From: Melitaea cinxia
Lineage: Eukaryota; Arthropoda; Insecta; Lepidoptera; Nymphalidae
NCBI RefSeq assembly: GCF_905220565.1
Contig: NC_059421.1
Span: 4,545,501 to 4,609,500 of the forward strand
Length of the DNA stretch: 64,000 nt
Reading direction: 5' to 3'
In this document: positions 22,132-33,678 of the stretch, piece by piece
How the letters are laid out: each line of letters opens with the position of its first letter
How positions within the stretch are numbered: position 1 is the first letter of the stretch
The notes under the pieces: generated by a model
The model's database searches: none
The model's input: the letters and a program-made list of their open reading frames with translations, nothing else
What the model was told of the DNA's origin: nothing
Made by a program: the position numbers and the translations under genes

Positions 22132-22603
22132 AACTGGTGACCCCGAGCATGAACATCAGTGCAGCCTTCGCAAGTTACGTCATCGTGACGTCATCATCAC
22201 TTCCTCAAGCTTTCAAACAGCGAGTACCGTCCAGCATCTACGACTTCAGCCAGCCAGCATCTACGGCTACTACGGGTATCCTGACCACCAGCATGCAGCG
22301 GACGCGCATTCCTGGTCATCACCCACAGCCTTCTCAGCGACTTTGGCACAGCACACTGCACTTCGGCCGGTCAGCAAGCAGAGACGAACTTCTCTCCTAG
22401 TCGACGCAGCAGCCAGCCACTACGCAGCACTGCACCACTCCGACTCACTGGAGCATATGCAGCATCACCGCAGACAGTTCCGACTCACCGTGAACTATGC
22501 GGCATCTGGTTCCGACTCACTGGAACATCACTGGCCTGGCAAGCATCAGAAGATCTATGGACGACTCAACCTGCTATCGACCTCCGGTCTCGGAGGGGAG
22601 TGA

Positions 22604-22807
22604 TGTGGCGACATCTATCACGCGAAATACGAACGACTACGAAACTACGTAATTAGAGAAAAAACTGACGTATGCTACATCGCGCTATCAGAGTTTTCAA
22701 AGTAATTAAGTATATATACAAGAACCCGACAACAACCGTCGGGGGCGTTAGCCCGCCAGACACAACACCCGTCTGGTGGAGGATCCTCCCTTTTCTTCAC
22801 ACCACCA
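22604..22807 (+). repeat. 3' LTR of the TRIM-like element
   Basis: Nearly identical to the 5' LTR over its first 185 bases. It then lacks about 14 bases and part of the end. No target duplication was evident. Confidence 0.7.
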
Positions 22808-22864
22808 AATATTATTTTTTTTGCAGTGAAACTTCTTTAGGCTCATGAGGATAAAAATTTTACG

Positions 22865-23035
22865 GATGAAACGGCAACGTTTTGATGAAACGGCAACGTT
22901 TTGATGAAACGGCAACGTTTTGATGAAACGGCAACGTTTTGATGAAACGCAACGTTTTGATGAAACGACAACGTTTTGATGAAACGGCAACGTTTTGATG
23001 AAACGGCAACGTTTTGATGAAACGACAACGTTTTT
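22865..23035. repeat. 19-bp minisatellite, 9 units
   Basis: The unit GATGAAACGGCAACGTTTT is repeated nine times in 171 bp. One unit is a base short and some have ACGAC for ACGGC. It stays open in several frames on the minus strand, which explains the SKRCRFIK-rich open frame at 22748-23098; that is not a gene. Confidence 0.92.
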
Positions 23036-23144
23036 GTCGATGGCGCTGAAACGGAAATCTAAAGCTTTAGATTTGTGTAAATATAAACGAGACTTCAAAT
23101 TTAGTTTGCCAAGGAAGTTTCACTTGTGACATGTGTTCTTTGTA

Positions 23145-23290
23145 TTTTTTTTTATTTTTTACTTTTATACAACTAGGTCGGCACACAAGCGTACAGCTCA
23201 CCTGATGGTAATCGATTACCGTAGCTTGTAGACGCCTGCAACACCAGAAGCATCGCAATCACAGAAACACAACATTGCTTGAAAGCAGTA
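23145..23290 (-). repeat. Unclassified SINE-like repeat
   Basis: Poly-T start, then ACTAGGTCGGCACACAAGCG, CACCTGATGGTAATC and GCAACACCAGAAGC. It is the reverse of copies at 26640 and 27778, and has an A-rich 3' end. Confidence 0.6.
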
Positions 23291-24227
23291 TTATTTAGCT
23301 GCGATCTTCTGTAAGGTGAAACTTCCTCAGTCAGCGTTGTACCTCAGTTTAATATCTCAAATTTGTGCTCAAATCTGCCAACACTAGTCACTAACTAATA
23401 TAACATCATCATGGCCAGTCTCTGTAATGACTGCCCATATACGAGCATTTTTACATAGTAAGTCAACGTTATAAAGACAACAATAAAAGTAATTAAATGG
23501 ATTCATTTACAATTTGTATATTCATTGTTAGGTTTCGTGTCTACTAAATTGCTTACACGTTTAATGTTTAGTAAAAAGTTCAATGAACCTTACAAAAATT
23601 ATAAATTTAATATGTGAGGTGCGGTTTTTTATTTTGGTAAATTTGAAACTTTCTTTCATATTATATAAGTACATATTTTACTAGTGGATTTTCAGTAAGC
23701 ACCTTCGCTCCAATTAGTCAAAGCGCAAAGTTTTATAATTACCTAGCGCTGTGTTGGCTTGCACAGGGAGAACATACCTAATGCATATTAGGTTTAAGTG
23801 TTTTATTTTGTTGTACTTATTTATGTACAGCAACAGTGAATGCAATGAAAGACGCGGCGCGGGGGTGGTCGTTTCAAGCGAGTCAGAGAGAGAATTTTTT
23901 CGTGAGCCTCTTTTTATTTTACAAATAATTCATAATACCTATTTATGCATATCCGTCTAAATAACCTTCCAATCGTCGCAGATTTTACTGACAAAAACAA
24001 ACTAAGAATTCATGACCTATATATATTAAAGTGAGTAACAATAATAATGAACAATCCCGCAGGTGCATGATGTTTATCTTATATGTAATTACCTTTTCCA
24101 AATGATAAAATTGATCAATTCAGTTCACTGAATATGTAATTGTCAGTAGGTACAGTAATTGCAATCTACGAGAAATGCATGAAATTTATTGCAAATTAAT
24201 TTTATACGATACGAAATTAATACTATA
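23291..24227. other. Intergenic DNA, no gene seen
   Basis: A GC-richer patch with GACGCGGCGCGGGGGTGG lies at 23851-23880. No gene or classified repeat was recognised. Confidence 0.35.
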
Positions 24228-24535
24228 TCATCACTTCAGCCTATCGCAGTCCACTACTGGACATAGGCCTCACCAAGTTCGCGCCAAACATCATGGCACG
24301 AACTCATGTGTTTTGCCTATAGTCACCACGCTGGGCAGGCGGGTTGGTGACCGCAGGGCTGGCTTTGTCACACCGAAGATGCTGCTGCCCGTCTTCAGCT
24401 TGTGTATTTCAAAGCCAGCAGTTGGATTGATAACCCACCATCGGTCGGCTTTATAAGTTCTAAGGTAATAGTGGAACTGTGTCATAAAAACAGTATACGT
24501 GTATACTGTCGGTATATTGCTGTAACCGCACAGCT
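24228..24535 (-). mobile_element. Short RTE-LINE derivative
   Basis: Minus strand: LINE 5' block, ATGAGTTCGTGCCATGATG, then TTTGGCGCGAACTTGG and the LINE terminal codons. This copy keeps slightly more of the LINE 3' end (codons DVWRELGEAY) than the others. The mini-ORF has an internal TAG. A small insertion lies near 24487-24505. Confidence 0.78.
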
Positions 24536-25648
24536 AATAATACTATATATTTATAATTAAATAAATATTGTTAAATCAGGCATAGTCGGCCGTTACTAAG
24601 AAAGGCAAGACGCCTGTGCTATAGGTAACTATCGGCTAATATACCTATATACTTTTTTATTGTTGTAACTATTCATAAAAATAAAACAATAATTTCATAT
24701 ACAAATAAATAAATATTATACCCAGTTGTGGCGTGAAAATGTAAATTCAATATATTTTAGGACTGGAATTTCAATTCGAAAATGTATTTAAAAGTAGGTT
24801 AATCACAAAAGAATGTCACGAGAACAATAGTATGAATAAATAAATAAGTAAGTTAATATGTTGACCTTGTTCAGTAGATAAAATGGGTAAATCTTGCTGT
24901 TGTCTGTTAGCCAATTAAAATTTCATCTCGCACTACACGATGAAAGGAAACAACGTATAACGTTTATAATATCTCAGCCTAGAAACGCATAACTTTCTCA
25001 GACATTAAAAAAGTTTTTGTATCAATATAACACTTAAAGATTCCATAAATAAAAATCCCATACATACACACATACCTATACTGATTTTACGTTTTAAAAG
25101 TGATAACGAATTTCCTACAAATCTTTCTGTAAGTCTTCTGTAAATCTTTTTGTATTTCGTCTAGATTATTTTTCGTCCTACGTCGATAGCCCTATTTAAA
25201 AGTAAGCCTGAGACATGTATTCCTGCCAATCTAGATCAGCGTAGGATTAAGCTCGGTTTTCTTAAGCCTATTTTATATACTGGTATTCGATAATGAAATG
25301 AAATGAAAATATGAAATGGAATTGTTTATTTCGCCAGAAAGTGATTGATTGTACACACTTAACGAATGTCAAAAAAAATAGCATTCTTTTGTGATTACAC
25401 TAATACTATAACCGGAAAGTATTTGATTTCTAGAAATCAAATTACAAATATTTTCATATTTGAGATTAGTAAACTTAAAAAATATTGGGCCGACTTGAAA
25501 AAATCCTAAATAAGGAGAATAAGGAAAATCCTAAATAATGAGAAGCACTGAGCACTGCATTTTAACAGTAGAAAACGGAACACCCAAAATCGTTAAAATT
25601 AGTAATTAATAGTAGTAAAAGATAATACAAACGTGTTTTAATTTATAA
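24536..25648. other. Intergenic DNA, no gene seen
   Basis: AT-rich. No exon or classified repeat was recognised. Confidence 0.35.
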
Positions 25649-26000
25649 GCTTCAGAATGTAATATTCCACTGTTGGGAATATGCCTATTTCCCCATGTAG
25701 GAGAAGAATCAGAGCTTAATCCACCACGCTGCTCCAATGCGGGTTGGCGGATATATTCCTACTATGAGTAACGATCACTATCAGGTTACATGATAACAAC
25801 CGGGACCTTAACGCCTTAACATGCTCTCCGAGGCATGGTGGGAAGACCACACAGACCACCCACAAGGACTGCACAAATACCCAGACCACGGTTAACATCT
25901 ATATATACAATACAAATGTTTGTCATGTGCGGGGATCGAACCCGCAACCGCCAGCGCAACTGCCACAAACCAGTGCCGTGACCGTTGCGCCAATGAGTCG
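25649..26000 (-). mobile_element. Metulj-like SINE, head type A
   Basis: Reverse copy with tail ATGTAATATTCCACTGTTGG and head GCGGGGATCGAACCCG...CCGTTGCGCCAA. A small duplicated CCACA/CAGACC stretch interrupts the body near 25850. Confidence 0.82.
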
Positions 26001-26263
26001 TTTTAATTTTTAATATTCTAAATATTGCCCGAATTCCGCACACGCTCCAAAGTAAAAAGCAGGATATAATATTATACATAAGATGTACAACTACCGCGTC
26101 GGTCGTCAAATTAATTTCGTAAAGTAAAAGAGACTTATGCTTAGTCAGCCGTACACACAGCTATTTCTTCAGCTTGTTTACTTGTATGTCATTTGAATTG
26201 TTAATTATATATAATACGAGTCACTATTCCCAGTTTTACCTCCCTTTCCTTCATTTAACTGTT

Positions 26264-26450
26264 ATCTGTATATGTTAATGCGTATAAAAAGGGGTACTAT
26301 GTTATTGTCTCAATAACTTTGTATCCCTTTTTACGAAAATTGCTCTGACCGAGGAGTATGAGATTTTGCACACTTATAGTTTATATAGAGAAGTAGTGAA
26401 TGTTGACTGTTGAATGATGAAGTTACCGATTATAAAACTTTATACAAATG
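26264..26450 (+). repeat. Helitron-like 5' fragment, third family
   Basis: TCTGTATATGTTAATGCGTA, TTTGTATCCCTTTTTACGAA and GACCGAGGAGTATGAGATTT correspond to the start of the element at 45945-46278. The CTAG end was not found. Confidence 0.5.
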
Positions 26451-26639
26451 TATCTTAGATTAATCAGTACGAATTCGGGATATAAAGTTCCAAAATAAAA
26501 CACATTTAACAGTACAATTACCATTAACATTAACACGGATAAAAAGTGGATTCAAAACAATATTGAGATAGGGAACAGTAGGTAATCTTGCACAAAATTT
26601 GAAGTAGTCCGACTGAGGCTATATCTAACAGAAGATCAC

Positions 26640-26835
26640 AGCTAACTAACACTGTTCCCAGATAGTGCTGTGTTCTTATGGTGAGTAAGGTAGCCAGAGC
26701 TCCTAGTGAGGGTTGGGTGTAGGGTCAGCAACGCGTGTTTTACTCCTGATGTTGCAGCAACCGTAGCTTATGGAAACAAACTATGCTAACTGCTTACCAT
26801 CAGGTGGATTGTACGCTTGTTTGCTATCTTTGTAA
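26640..26835 (+). repeat. Unclassified SINE-like repeat
   Basis: GAAGATCACAGCTAA, GCCAGAGCTCCTAGTGAGG and ATCAGGTGGATTGTACGC recur at 27778, 39365 and (reversed) 23145. Confidence 0.6.
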
Positions 26836-27777
26836 TGTAAAGAGGCAATACACTTTCATAGCATACTTAAACATATTTTTAATAATGTAAATTGAAAATA
26901 AAAGACTATTTCAAGTAACGAAGCTTCCATCGTATAATTTACTTATAATTTGGATAAAAGTCGTAAACTGAATAATTTCTATAGAAATCGTCGTTGGGAA
27001 CAATTTGATGAAGTATTGTTCATTCAATACACTCTGAATTACAAGCATTCAATTATTACTTACTTGATATAATATAACAATATCCGTCTTTTGTGTGAAA
27101 AATCTATTATTATTTTTTGTAACAAAGAATAATTACATTTTCGATTTTGTCATTGTCATTTAAAGCAATTTTGAAATATGATAGAATTAAACGTGAAAAT
27201 AAAATTGTGATCTATTTACACTTCTAATACGGTGTAACAGGTGAAATTATATATTTAAGGACATATCGATGTTTTTAGAGGACCATTATAATCAATAATG
27301 AACTCTAAAACGTATTTTTATTATTATTACATCTGTTTTTCTGTATGTAGATCGCAAATCAAGCTGGAACTGAGACTAAGTAAATTTAAACGAAATTGTG
27401 CTCGATTTGAGTTCATAATGCTAACTAGACAATTTTAGTATATAAGACAGATAAATATTATAAAACCTTTGGTTTAACACATAAGGGTTAATGGAATCAT
27501 TATTAGATTAGATACATATAACTTGAAATACAAAACGCAGAATGATATTTGGTACGCACGGCTCATCTTAACTGGTATAAACAATTCATCTTGTAGACCA
27601 ATTACTTAAGGGTGATGGCAATGACAAAGTCAGTACAGCTATTATTTATGTTATGAAAATAAACCAGACCAGTATAAAATAAATAAAAGAATACTTATAT
27701 TTAAATGAGAAGGGTTTAAAATACAATAGAACTAGTCCAAAATTAACTCATCGTCAGTATTAAAAGAAGTTTATTAA
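26836..27777. other. Intergenic DNA, no gene seen
   Basis: No exon or classified repeat was recognised. Confidence 0.35.
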
Positions 27778-27930
27778 AGGTGACCAGAGCTCCTGAGGGG
27801 AATTAGGGATAGGATCGGCAACGCGCTTGCTATGCTTCTGGTGTTGCAGACGTCTATAAGCTACGGTAATCGCTTACCTTAGACGAGCCGTACACTTGTT
27901 TGGCGACCTAGTTATAGTAAAAAAAAAAAT
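27778..27930 (+). repeat. Unclassified SINE-like repeat
   Basis: GGTGACCAGAGCTCCTGAGG to GCCGTACACTTGTTTGGCGA followed by a poly-A tail. A GTATT pentamer tract follows at 27955-27975. Confidence 0.6.
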
Positions 27931-27973
27931 ACAGCGATGGTATATTAGTATAGGTATTGTATTGTATTGTATT

Positions 27974-28030
27974 GTAGTGGGCTCGGTTTTCCGCATTTAG
28001 ACACAAAGGTGGTCCATTATGCGTGATAGT
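27974..28030 (-). repeat. 3'-end fragment of the RNase-H LINE
   Basis: GTGGGCTCGGTTTTCCGCAT then TGCGTGATAG matches the 3' end of the LINE at 59883-61230. Confidence 0.5.
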
Positions 28031-28039
28031 ATAGGTATT

Positions 28040-28241
28040 ATTAGATATATCTCGTTACTCTGTACTTGTTAGATCTTAATTAAATTTAAATGCGACTACA
28101 TGACACAAACCACCGTGCGATTTAAAAAATATCAAAATCAGTCCTGGGTGGACTAAACTACTGGTGGTTAAAAGTTCTAAGGTAACATACATAAAAAATA
28201 CAATCAAATTGAGAACCTTTTCCTTTTTTCGAAGTCGGTTA
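28040..28241 (-). repeat. AACCGACTTC-family fragment
   Basis: Family blocks TCTCGTTACTCTGTACTTG to GAACCTTTTCCTTTTTTCG and GAAGTCGGTTAAAA at the right end. Confidence 0.65.
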
Positions 28242-28269
28242 AAAAAGGAATGATGAAACAAAAATTAGG

Positions 28270-29110
28270 CTAAGATCTAGATTAGGTAAAACCGAATTTT
28301 GGGACCGTGGGGGGATGGGGGGGGGAGGGTGGGGAACACTACCCCTGGTACCACTATCACACCTCGGAACCCCATGGTTATGGAGATATCGATGGGGCTA
28401 AGATCTAGATTAGGTAAAACCGAATTAGAAAAACCGAATTATGGGGTTTTTGGGTGTGGAGGGTGGAGGGTGTAGGGGAATCTATACAAGGTAACAGTGT
28501 CACACCTCAAAACCCCATGGTTATGGAGATATCCATGGTTAAAGTTTTTGAGGTTAGAAGAAGAATTTAAAGCTATTATAATACCTTTGAGCTCGTACTG
28601 TTTGCATTGTGTGACAAATCGACACTTTTAAACAAAATAACGCGTCAGACATAATATTCTAATAAAATTAGTAACATTGCGTGCTAGAATATAGGTTTAG
28701 AAATTCGAAAAATACCCAAAACCGAATCGGAGCACCCCACTGTCCACGTGGTCTTGGTCTGTCCTACCCCTAGAGTGTTTTTTTTGTGCCGCGGAGGCGC
28801 GGAGGGAGGGCAGCCCTCGCCCGCCGTGCGAAAGCGCGCGAACGAATGCGTAGAGGAGCTGCGGAACGGAGCATGAGTGAGCGTGCTTTCGCACGCAAGG
28901 GCGGAAGGGTTGCACTTCCCGCAGCGCCGGAGCCAAGCGTTCCTCTAACTTTCGAAATTCTTCTTCTAACCTCAAAACTTTAACCATGGATATCTCCATA
29001 ACCATGGGGTTCCGAGGTGTAACAGTGGTACCAGGGGTAGCGTACCCCACCCTCTCCCCCCCATCCCCCCACGGTCCCGAAATTCGGTTTTACCTAATCT
29101 AAAGCTTTAC
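28270..29110. mobile_element. Inverted-repeat element enclosing a GC island
   Basis: The left arm reads CTAGATTAGGTAAAACCGAA, GACCGTGGGGGGATGGGG, CCCCATGGTTATGGAGATAT and GAGGTTAGAAGAAGAATTT. It is given twice in tandem with changes (28272-28394 and 28395-28570). The right arm (28950-29105) is the reverse complement of the same 165-bp unit. Between them, 28700-28945 changes from AT-rich to very GC-rich (GCGGAGGCGCGGAGGGAGGG and on), with an 11-bp hairpin (CGTGCGAAAGC / GCTTTCGCACG). No transposase is present. I do not know the family. Confidence 0.8.
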
Positions 29111-30505
29111 CAAAAATTATAGTATGATATAATATAATTTTAATATGACAAACTACTATATTATGAATATTTCCACGAGGTAAACCGTCTAGTTCATATA
29201 AGATAAATTTACCACACACATATATTTTTCATAACCATGATAAAATTATAATACCTAGGTAATAAATAGCCTAGGTAAAGGTAATAGGTAATTATAATAG
29301 GTAAAAAATACAAATGATGTTTTTTTGTAATCTTGATATATTAATACGTCAAGCAAAGACTATCATTTTTTACGATTTTTTCATAATTCCTTTTTCAAAT
29401 GTTCAAAAGCTTACAAAAAAGAAACTAAACATGATATCTTTAATAACAGTATGAATACAAAAGGCGTTTTAGAATACAAAGAAAAGAAGACAAGAGATGA
29501 TATTCTACTGCACTGCAGGTCATAAAGCTGACGAAAAAATCACCACAAAATTTAAGGGTAATTCAAATAAAAGTCGTGACCCGATTATGTCACGATTTTA
29601 ATAAATAGTACAACGCTTATCGTAAATAATTGTAGACAAATTCAAAATCTAACATACGAAAATGACCTTTCTGACTATATGACAATAGCGAAAATGCATT
29701 GATCGATTTGTGATGTTTCATGAAGGTCGCCTATTGTACAGGTTAACTACGTGAAAGTGCGAAATGGTCAAAACAAACCTTATTTAATCCTTTTAACTAA
29801 TATTCCATTATGAATAACACAGTTCACAACACATGTCATTTTTCCGTATATTATTTCACATAGTTTAACGCATGTTTTTAGACAATAACAAGTAAAAATT
29901 AGAAATTGAACACATACAAAGCAAAACACGTCTACTGCGGTCTAGTGCCGCAGACACACTGATGTTTCAGATGTCAGATTCGCAAACTGAAACTAGCCTT
30001 CGGGAAAATTCGGAATGTTTCGAATATTACCGAAGCTTATGGAATTTGTATCGTGTTATGTTATATTATTCGGTGATGGTGATGTGATCTTTTACAAACA
30101 ACTTATATATGTCCTACGTATTCTGTTACACTAGATTTTTGCTTCCGACTTCACCCGAGAATTACACAATTTTCCTTGTTCCGTTTTCTCCCGAAAAAAT
30201 ATAGCCTATATGTTTATCCTTCAGTGAAAACGTTCTCTCGGTGAAATATAAAATCATCAAAATATAGACAATAAATAAATAAATAGAAAAAAAAACTTTC
30301 CTCTTCCTAATTTTAACATAAGTGTTTGTTTTCAATACTTGTACAAAGTTTTCTGTGTTTATTTTTCAGTTGAGCTGCAATAACTGAGTAAATATTACAT
30401 GAATCAATCTTAAAATCTTGTGTAGGCAATTTAATTTCAAATCAATTCAAATTATTTATTTGCTATTCTTTTTTCAACAGTTGTTGTATAACTTGACAGT
30501 ACTTA
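29111..30505. other. Intergenic DNA with one decayed Helitron-like 3' end
   Basis: 30129-30260 (CTAGATTTTTGCTTCCGACTT and a GTGAAATATAAAA block) looks like an old reversed Helitron end. Otherwise no gene or repeat was recognised. Confidence 0.35.
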
Positions 30506-30508
30506 CAG

Positions 30509-30722
30509 AAAACTCGCAGTGTGCGGAGCAGAAAGCAGGGCCACTATAAACCGCGCCAACGAGCTAGTCAACAGTAAGAGAAGTAACAAATACCTATTAA
30601 GCAGCGCATCACAAGGAGCTTCGAGTGAAATACAAAGTGGCTTATCACTAAGACAAACGCGGAATAATAATGAAGGAATTAGGCAACTGTTAAGAGCACA
30701 TAGAATGGGTAGCGCCATCTAA
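30509..30722 (+). CDS. Candidate terminal exon, unrecognised
   Basis: An acceptor (GTACTTACAG|A) opens a 71-codon frame containing CGAESRATINRANELVNSKR and ending QLLRAHRMGSAI before a TAA. An AATAAA follows within 12 bases (30729). Upstream exons were not found. The ATGGGTAGCGCCATCTAA end resembles GCGCCATCTA words common at lepidopteran repeats, so it could also be transposon-derived. Confidence 0.27.
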
Positions 30723-31080
30723 GCTTACAAATAAACGCTTTTATTTAAATGGACTTAATTTGCGATCACCTTATTTATTTATTTATTTATTAACTATAAT
30801 TTTTAAGATTATAATCTTATTTAGCTACTGAGGATTACAGGCTCATAATTATGCTGAATAGAAGTCTAGGCAATTGTTAAAATTTTATAAAATAAATAAA
30901 CTGGTTTTTCAAATTTATCGCGGACAAAGAAACAAAAAAACATAGGTACAAAAAAATACATTGTTTTTGTTGTATAGTCTGTAGACTGTTAATATGTAGA
31001 TTTTCCAAGAAGAAATATCTATACCTCTATATCAGTCAACTGCTACCTAAAACCGCAAAACAGAGGCATTAAGCTAACTT

Positions 31081-31255
31081 TTTTTTACGTAGGGAAAATA
31101 CATCATGGATACCCTCCGGCGCGGGGGCACCAGAGGGTTATGCCAGACTCCTACTGACTAAAAAACCACCACGTGTGAGCAGTCGTCCGCCTGGGTGGGG
31201 CGAGATGGGGTCGCGCTAGCATTTGCCACCTCGCCCCGGCGGAGGCATTAAGCTA
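31081..31255. repeat. Unclassified GC-rich interspersed repeat
   Basis: GATACCCTCCGGCGCGGGGG, GGGTTATGCCAGACTCCTAC and CACGTGTGAGCAGTCG form a GC-rich block that looks like a LINE untranslated region. Clade unknown. Confidence 0.5.
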
Positions 31256-31464
31256 CCTAGCTTAGGACCATATGCATTTATTAATTGAGAGAGGTTCCTT
31301 CAAATTGTTTCGTTGAAGGCGTCATTAAATTAGTAGCCAGAGGAAATGGAAACGCCTTAGACAAATATTTTGTCTTACTAGTAAGTTTATTTAATGAAAT
31401 TACAGTCGTTTAAATGATTTTATTCTTTTGGCTCAGAACTACTGTAACAGAACTGTTTAACATA

Positions 31465-31570
31465 TAAATTCAGTTCGCAGAGTTATAAAATAAATTAATT
31501 TCTAAAATAAACGTATCCTAAGTTACTCCTTACTACATCAGCTAGCTGCCAGTGAAAGTCGCGTCAAAGG
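31465..31570 (-). repeat. Helitron fragment
   Basis: TTCAGTTCGCAGAGTTATAA to CTGCCAGTGAAAGTCGCG is the reverse of the 11484 family. Both ends are missing. Confidence 0.65.
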
Positions 31571-31629
31571 AATAATAAAATATTAAAAAAGGATGTCGAA
31601 GTTCTTTGGGTCAGTTAGTAATAAAATAT

Positions 31630-31913
31630 AATAATTGTATTTGTTCGCAAACGAAGTAGACCGATTTAAATTATATAAATAAGTAACACAACGAAGCTAG
31701 ACGAAAAGAAAAGTCAAGTAATTACAAATTATTAAAGATAACTCAAAAAGTACTCGTCAGATCTCGATAAAATTAAAACGGGACCACGTGACAAGCACCA
31801 CCTTTCGATTAAAAAAAGAATCATCGAAATCGGTCTACCCTGTTAAAAGTTCTGAGTTAACACACAAAAAATATAGTCGAATCGGGAACCTCTTTTTTTG
31901 AAGTCTGTTAAAA
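31630..31913 (-). repeat. AACCGACTTC-family repeat, internally deleted
   Basis: It begins with the outer arm ATAATTGTATTTGTTCGCAA, contains the family core and ends TTTTGAAGTCTGTTAAAA. Confidence 0.7.
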
Positions 31914-32275
31914 AGAATTTATATTTTATATGTTTATTTGTGTTTCTCTTGTCGAACCCTGTACTGGATGGAAGCCAAGAATATTCTAATTGTCGGTATA
32001 AAGACTGACTGCTTGTGAGTTGTTTCTGAGGGAAATGATGTATTTGTATGCATTGAAATTATGTTGATAGGGTTGTCGAAATCCATTTTTTTTAATTATT
32101 TACAAGCAAAAAATAATAATTGAATATCGAAGGAAAAAAAATTACAAACACGCATTGACACCATGGTCAGAGCAACTGACTGATATCCCAGCAGTCGCGG
32201 TGATCAACACCTACACATAACGAACAATTTAGTAGACTATACAGCTGTTCTCGTGGTCTGAGCATTTGTGTTTTT

Positions 32276-32887
32276 AACCGACTTCCAAAAAAGGAGGAGG
32301 TTCTCAATTCGACTGTATTTTTTTTTTTTTTTTATGTATGTTACATCAGAACTTTTGACCGTGTGGACCGATTTCGACAATTTTTTTTTTAATCGAAAGG
32401 TGGTGTGTGCCAATTGGTCCCATTTAAATTTATTTGAAATCTAACAACTACTTTCGAGTTATATCTAATAATGCGTTTTTACTTGACGCTGTTTTCGTCG
32501 ACCTACGTTGTATTATACCGCATAACTTTCTACTGGATGTACCGATTTTGATAATTCTTTTTTTGTCGGAAAGGAGATATTCTTAGTTTAGTACCATGAT
32601 AAGGAAACCAGGATCTGATGATGGGATCGCAGAGAAATCGAGAGAAACTCTTGAAAATCCGCAATAACTTATTACTGGGTCTACCGATTTTAATAATTTT
32701 TAATTTATTCGAAAGCTGATGTTTGTCATGTGGTCACATATAAATTTTATTGAGATCTGATAACTACTTTTTGAGTAATCTTTGATAACGCGTAGTTACT
32801 TGACTATTTTTTCTTTTCGTCGATCTACGTTGTATTACTCGTCGATGTAATTGAAGTCGGTTTTTTTTCGTTTGCGAGCAAACACAA
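32276..32887 (+). repeat. AACCGACTTC-family repeat, reference copy
   Basis: It runs from AACCGACTTCCAAAAAAGG to TTGAAGTCGG at 32860, so the outer 10 bp are inverted. A further arm, CGTTTGCGAGCAAACACAAT, follows. No ORF with family resemblance. Confidence 0.82.
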
Positions 32888-33499
32888 TTATGCGTTGTGT
32901 ATTTCGGTTCCTCGGGACCTTATTTCTACATCACTTCATTCTACTGGAGGCTCTTGAGTGCGTGACATTCATTTTACTTTTTAATATTAGCGATCTGGTA
33001 AAATAATTTCATATACAATATTAACCTCTAATTTCGTGTAAGGAAGTGAATCCAATAGACTTTGTCAAAATTGGTACTTTTCAATTTTGTTATTCTACTA
33101 ATTCAATCGCTGATTTCTATTTAAATGACATTTTGTTTTAAAAATATTAAAAATAATAATCATTTCATTTCGATACAAAATCTAGTAGCGGATTTATGTC
33201 AAATCAGTTTACGCATACAATACCTATTTATACAAACGATCCAACCTCAGACAAAGCTGGTTTTAAATGAATTTGATAAATACTTTACCAATCCTGGTGA
33301 ATTTTAAGAAATTCTAATAACTTAGACATTGAAATTTCATACGATAAGATGAATTTTATTTTTCTTCCTGAGGAGGTTTATTTTCACATCTTTACAAGAA
33401 ATAATAATTAAAATGAACAAAATCATCTTCTCTTATTTTATCTTTGTTAATTTATGAATAAACATTTTGTCATATCAATTGTTTGTTCTAATTGATATA
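32888..33499. other. Intergenic DNA, no gene seen
   Basis: The 60-codon frame at 33125-33307 has no supporting context. Confidence 0.35.
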
Positions 33500-33665
33500 A
33501 CAATTATTGTACACTTCCTAACCCCTTTTCTAGGCCTTGTCCTATATCCAAAGGTTGTCTGGAAAAATCGCTCTTTGAGCGATAAGACCGCCTTGTAAAA
33601 CTTCCTCTGATTGTATTTCTTTTGTATTTTAATGGTGTACAATACTATTTGCGCCTCGCCGTACA
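33500..33665 (+). repeat. LINE 3'-end fragment
   Basis: TCTGGAAAAATCGCTCTTTG and GCGATAAGACCGCCTTG, then GGTGTACAATA: the best copy of the block at 12335, 15035 and 18895. Confidence 0.55.
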
Positions 33666-33678
33666 ACCACATAATTTC

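Larger units (their letters stand above)
21898..22807 (+). mobile_element. Small LTR retrotransposon (TRIM-like, 0.9 kb)
   Basis: Two direct repeats start TGTGGCGACATCTATCACGC: 21898-22131 (5' LTR, ending near TACCA) and 22604-22807 (3' LTR, with a small deletion, ending CACCA). At 22135 the word TGGTGACCCCGA fits a primer-binding site complementary to the 3' end of tRNA-Trp, which CsRn1-type Ty3/gypsy elements use. A purine tract (GGAGGGGAG) precedes the 3' LTR. The roughly 470-bp interior is GC-rich and has open frames but no gag or pol motif. Confidence 0.8.

Noticed and set aside
21966..22603. Two open frames in the TRIM interior as gag-like genes
   Set aside because: No gag, zinc-knuckle or pol motif; the openness follows GC content.
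22865..23035. CRISPR-like repeat array
   Set aside because: Units are directly adjacent without spacers and the genome is eukaryotic.
22748..23098. 116-codon minus-strand open frame rich in SKRCRFIK
   Set aside because: It is the translation of the 19-bp minisatellite, open because the unit lacks stops in these frames.
28697..29050. 117-codon minus and 65-codon plus frames in the GC island
   Set aside because: GC-rich DNA lacks stops by composition; the frames cross the repeat arm and show no protein family.
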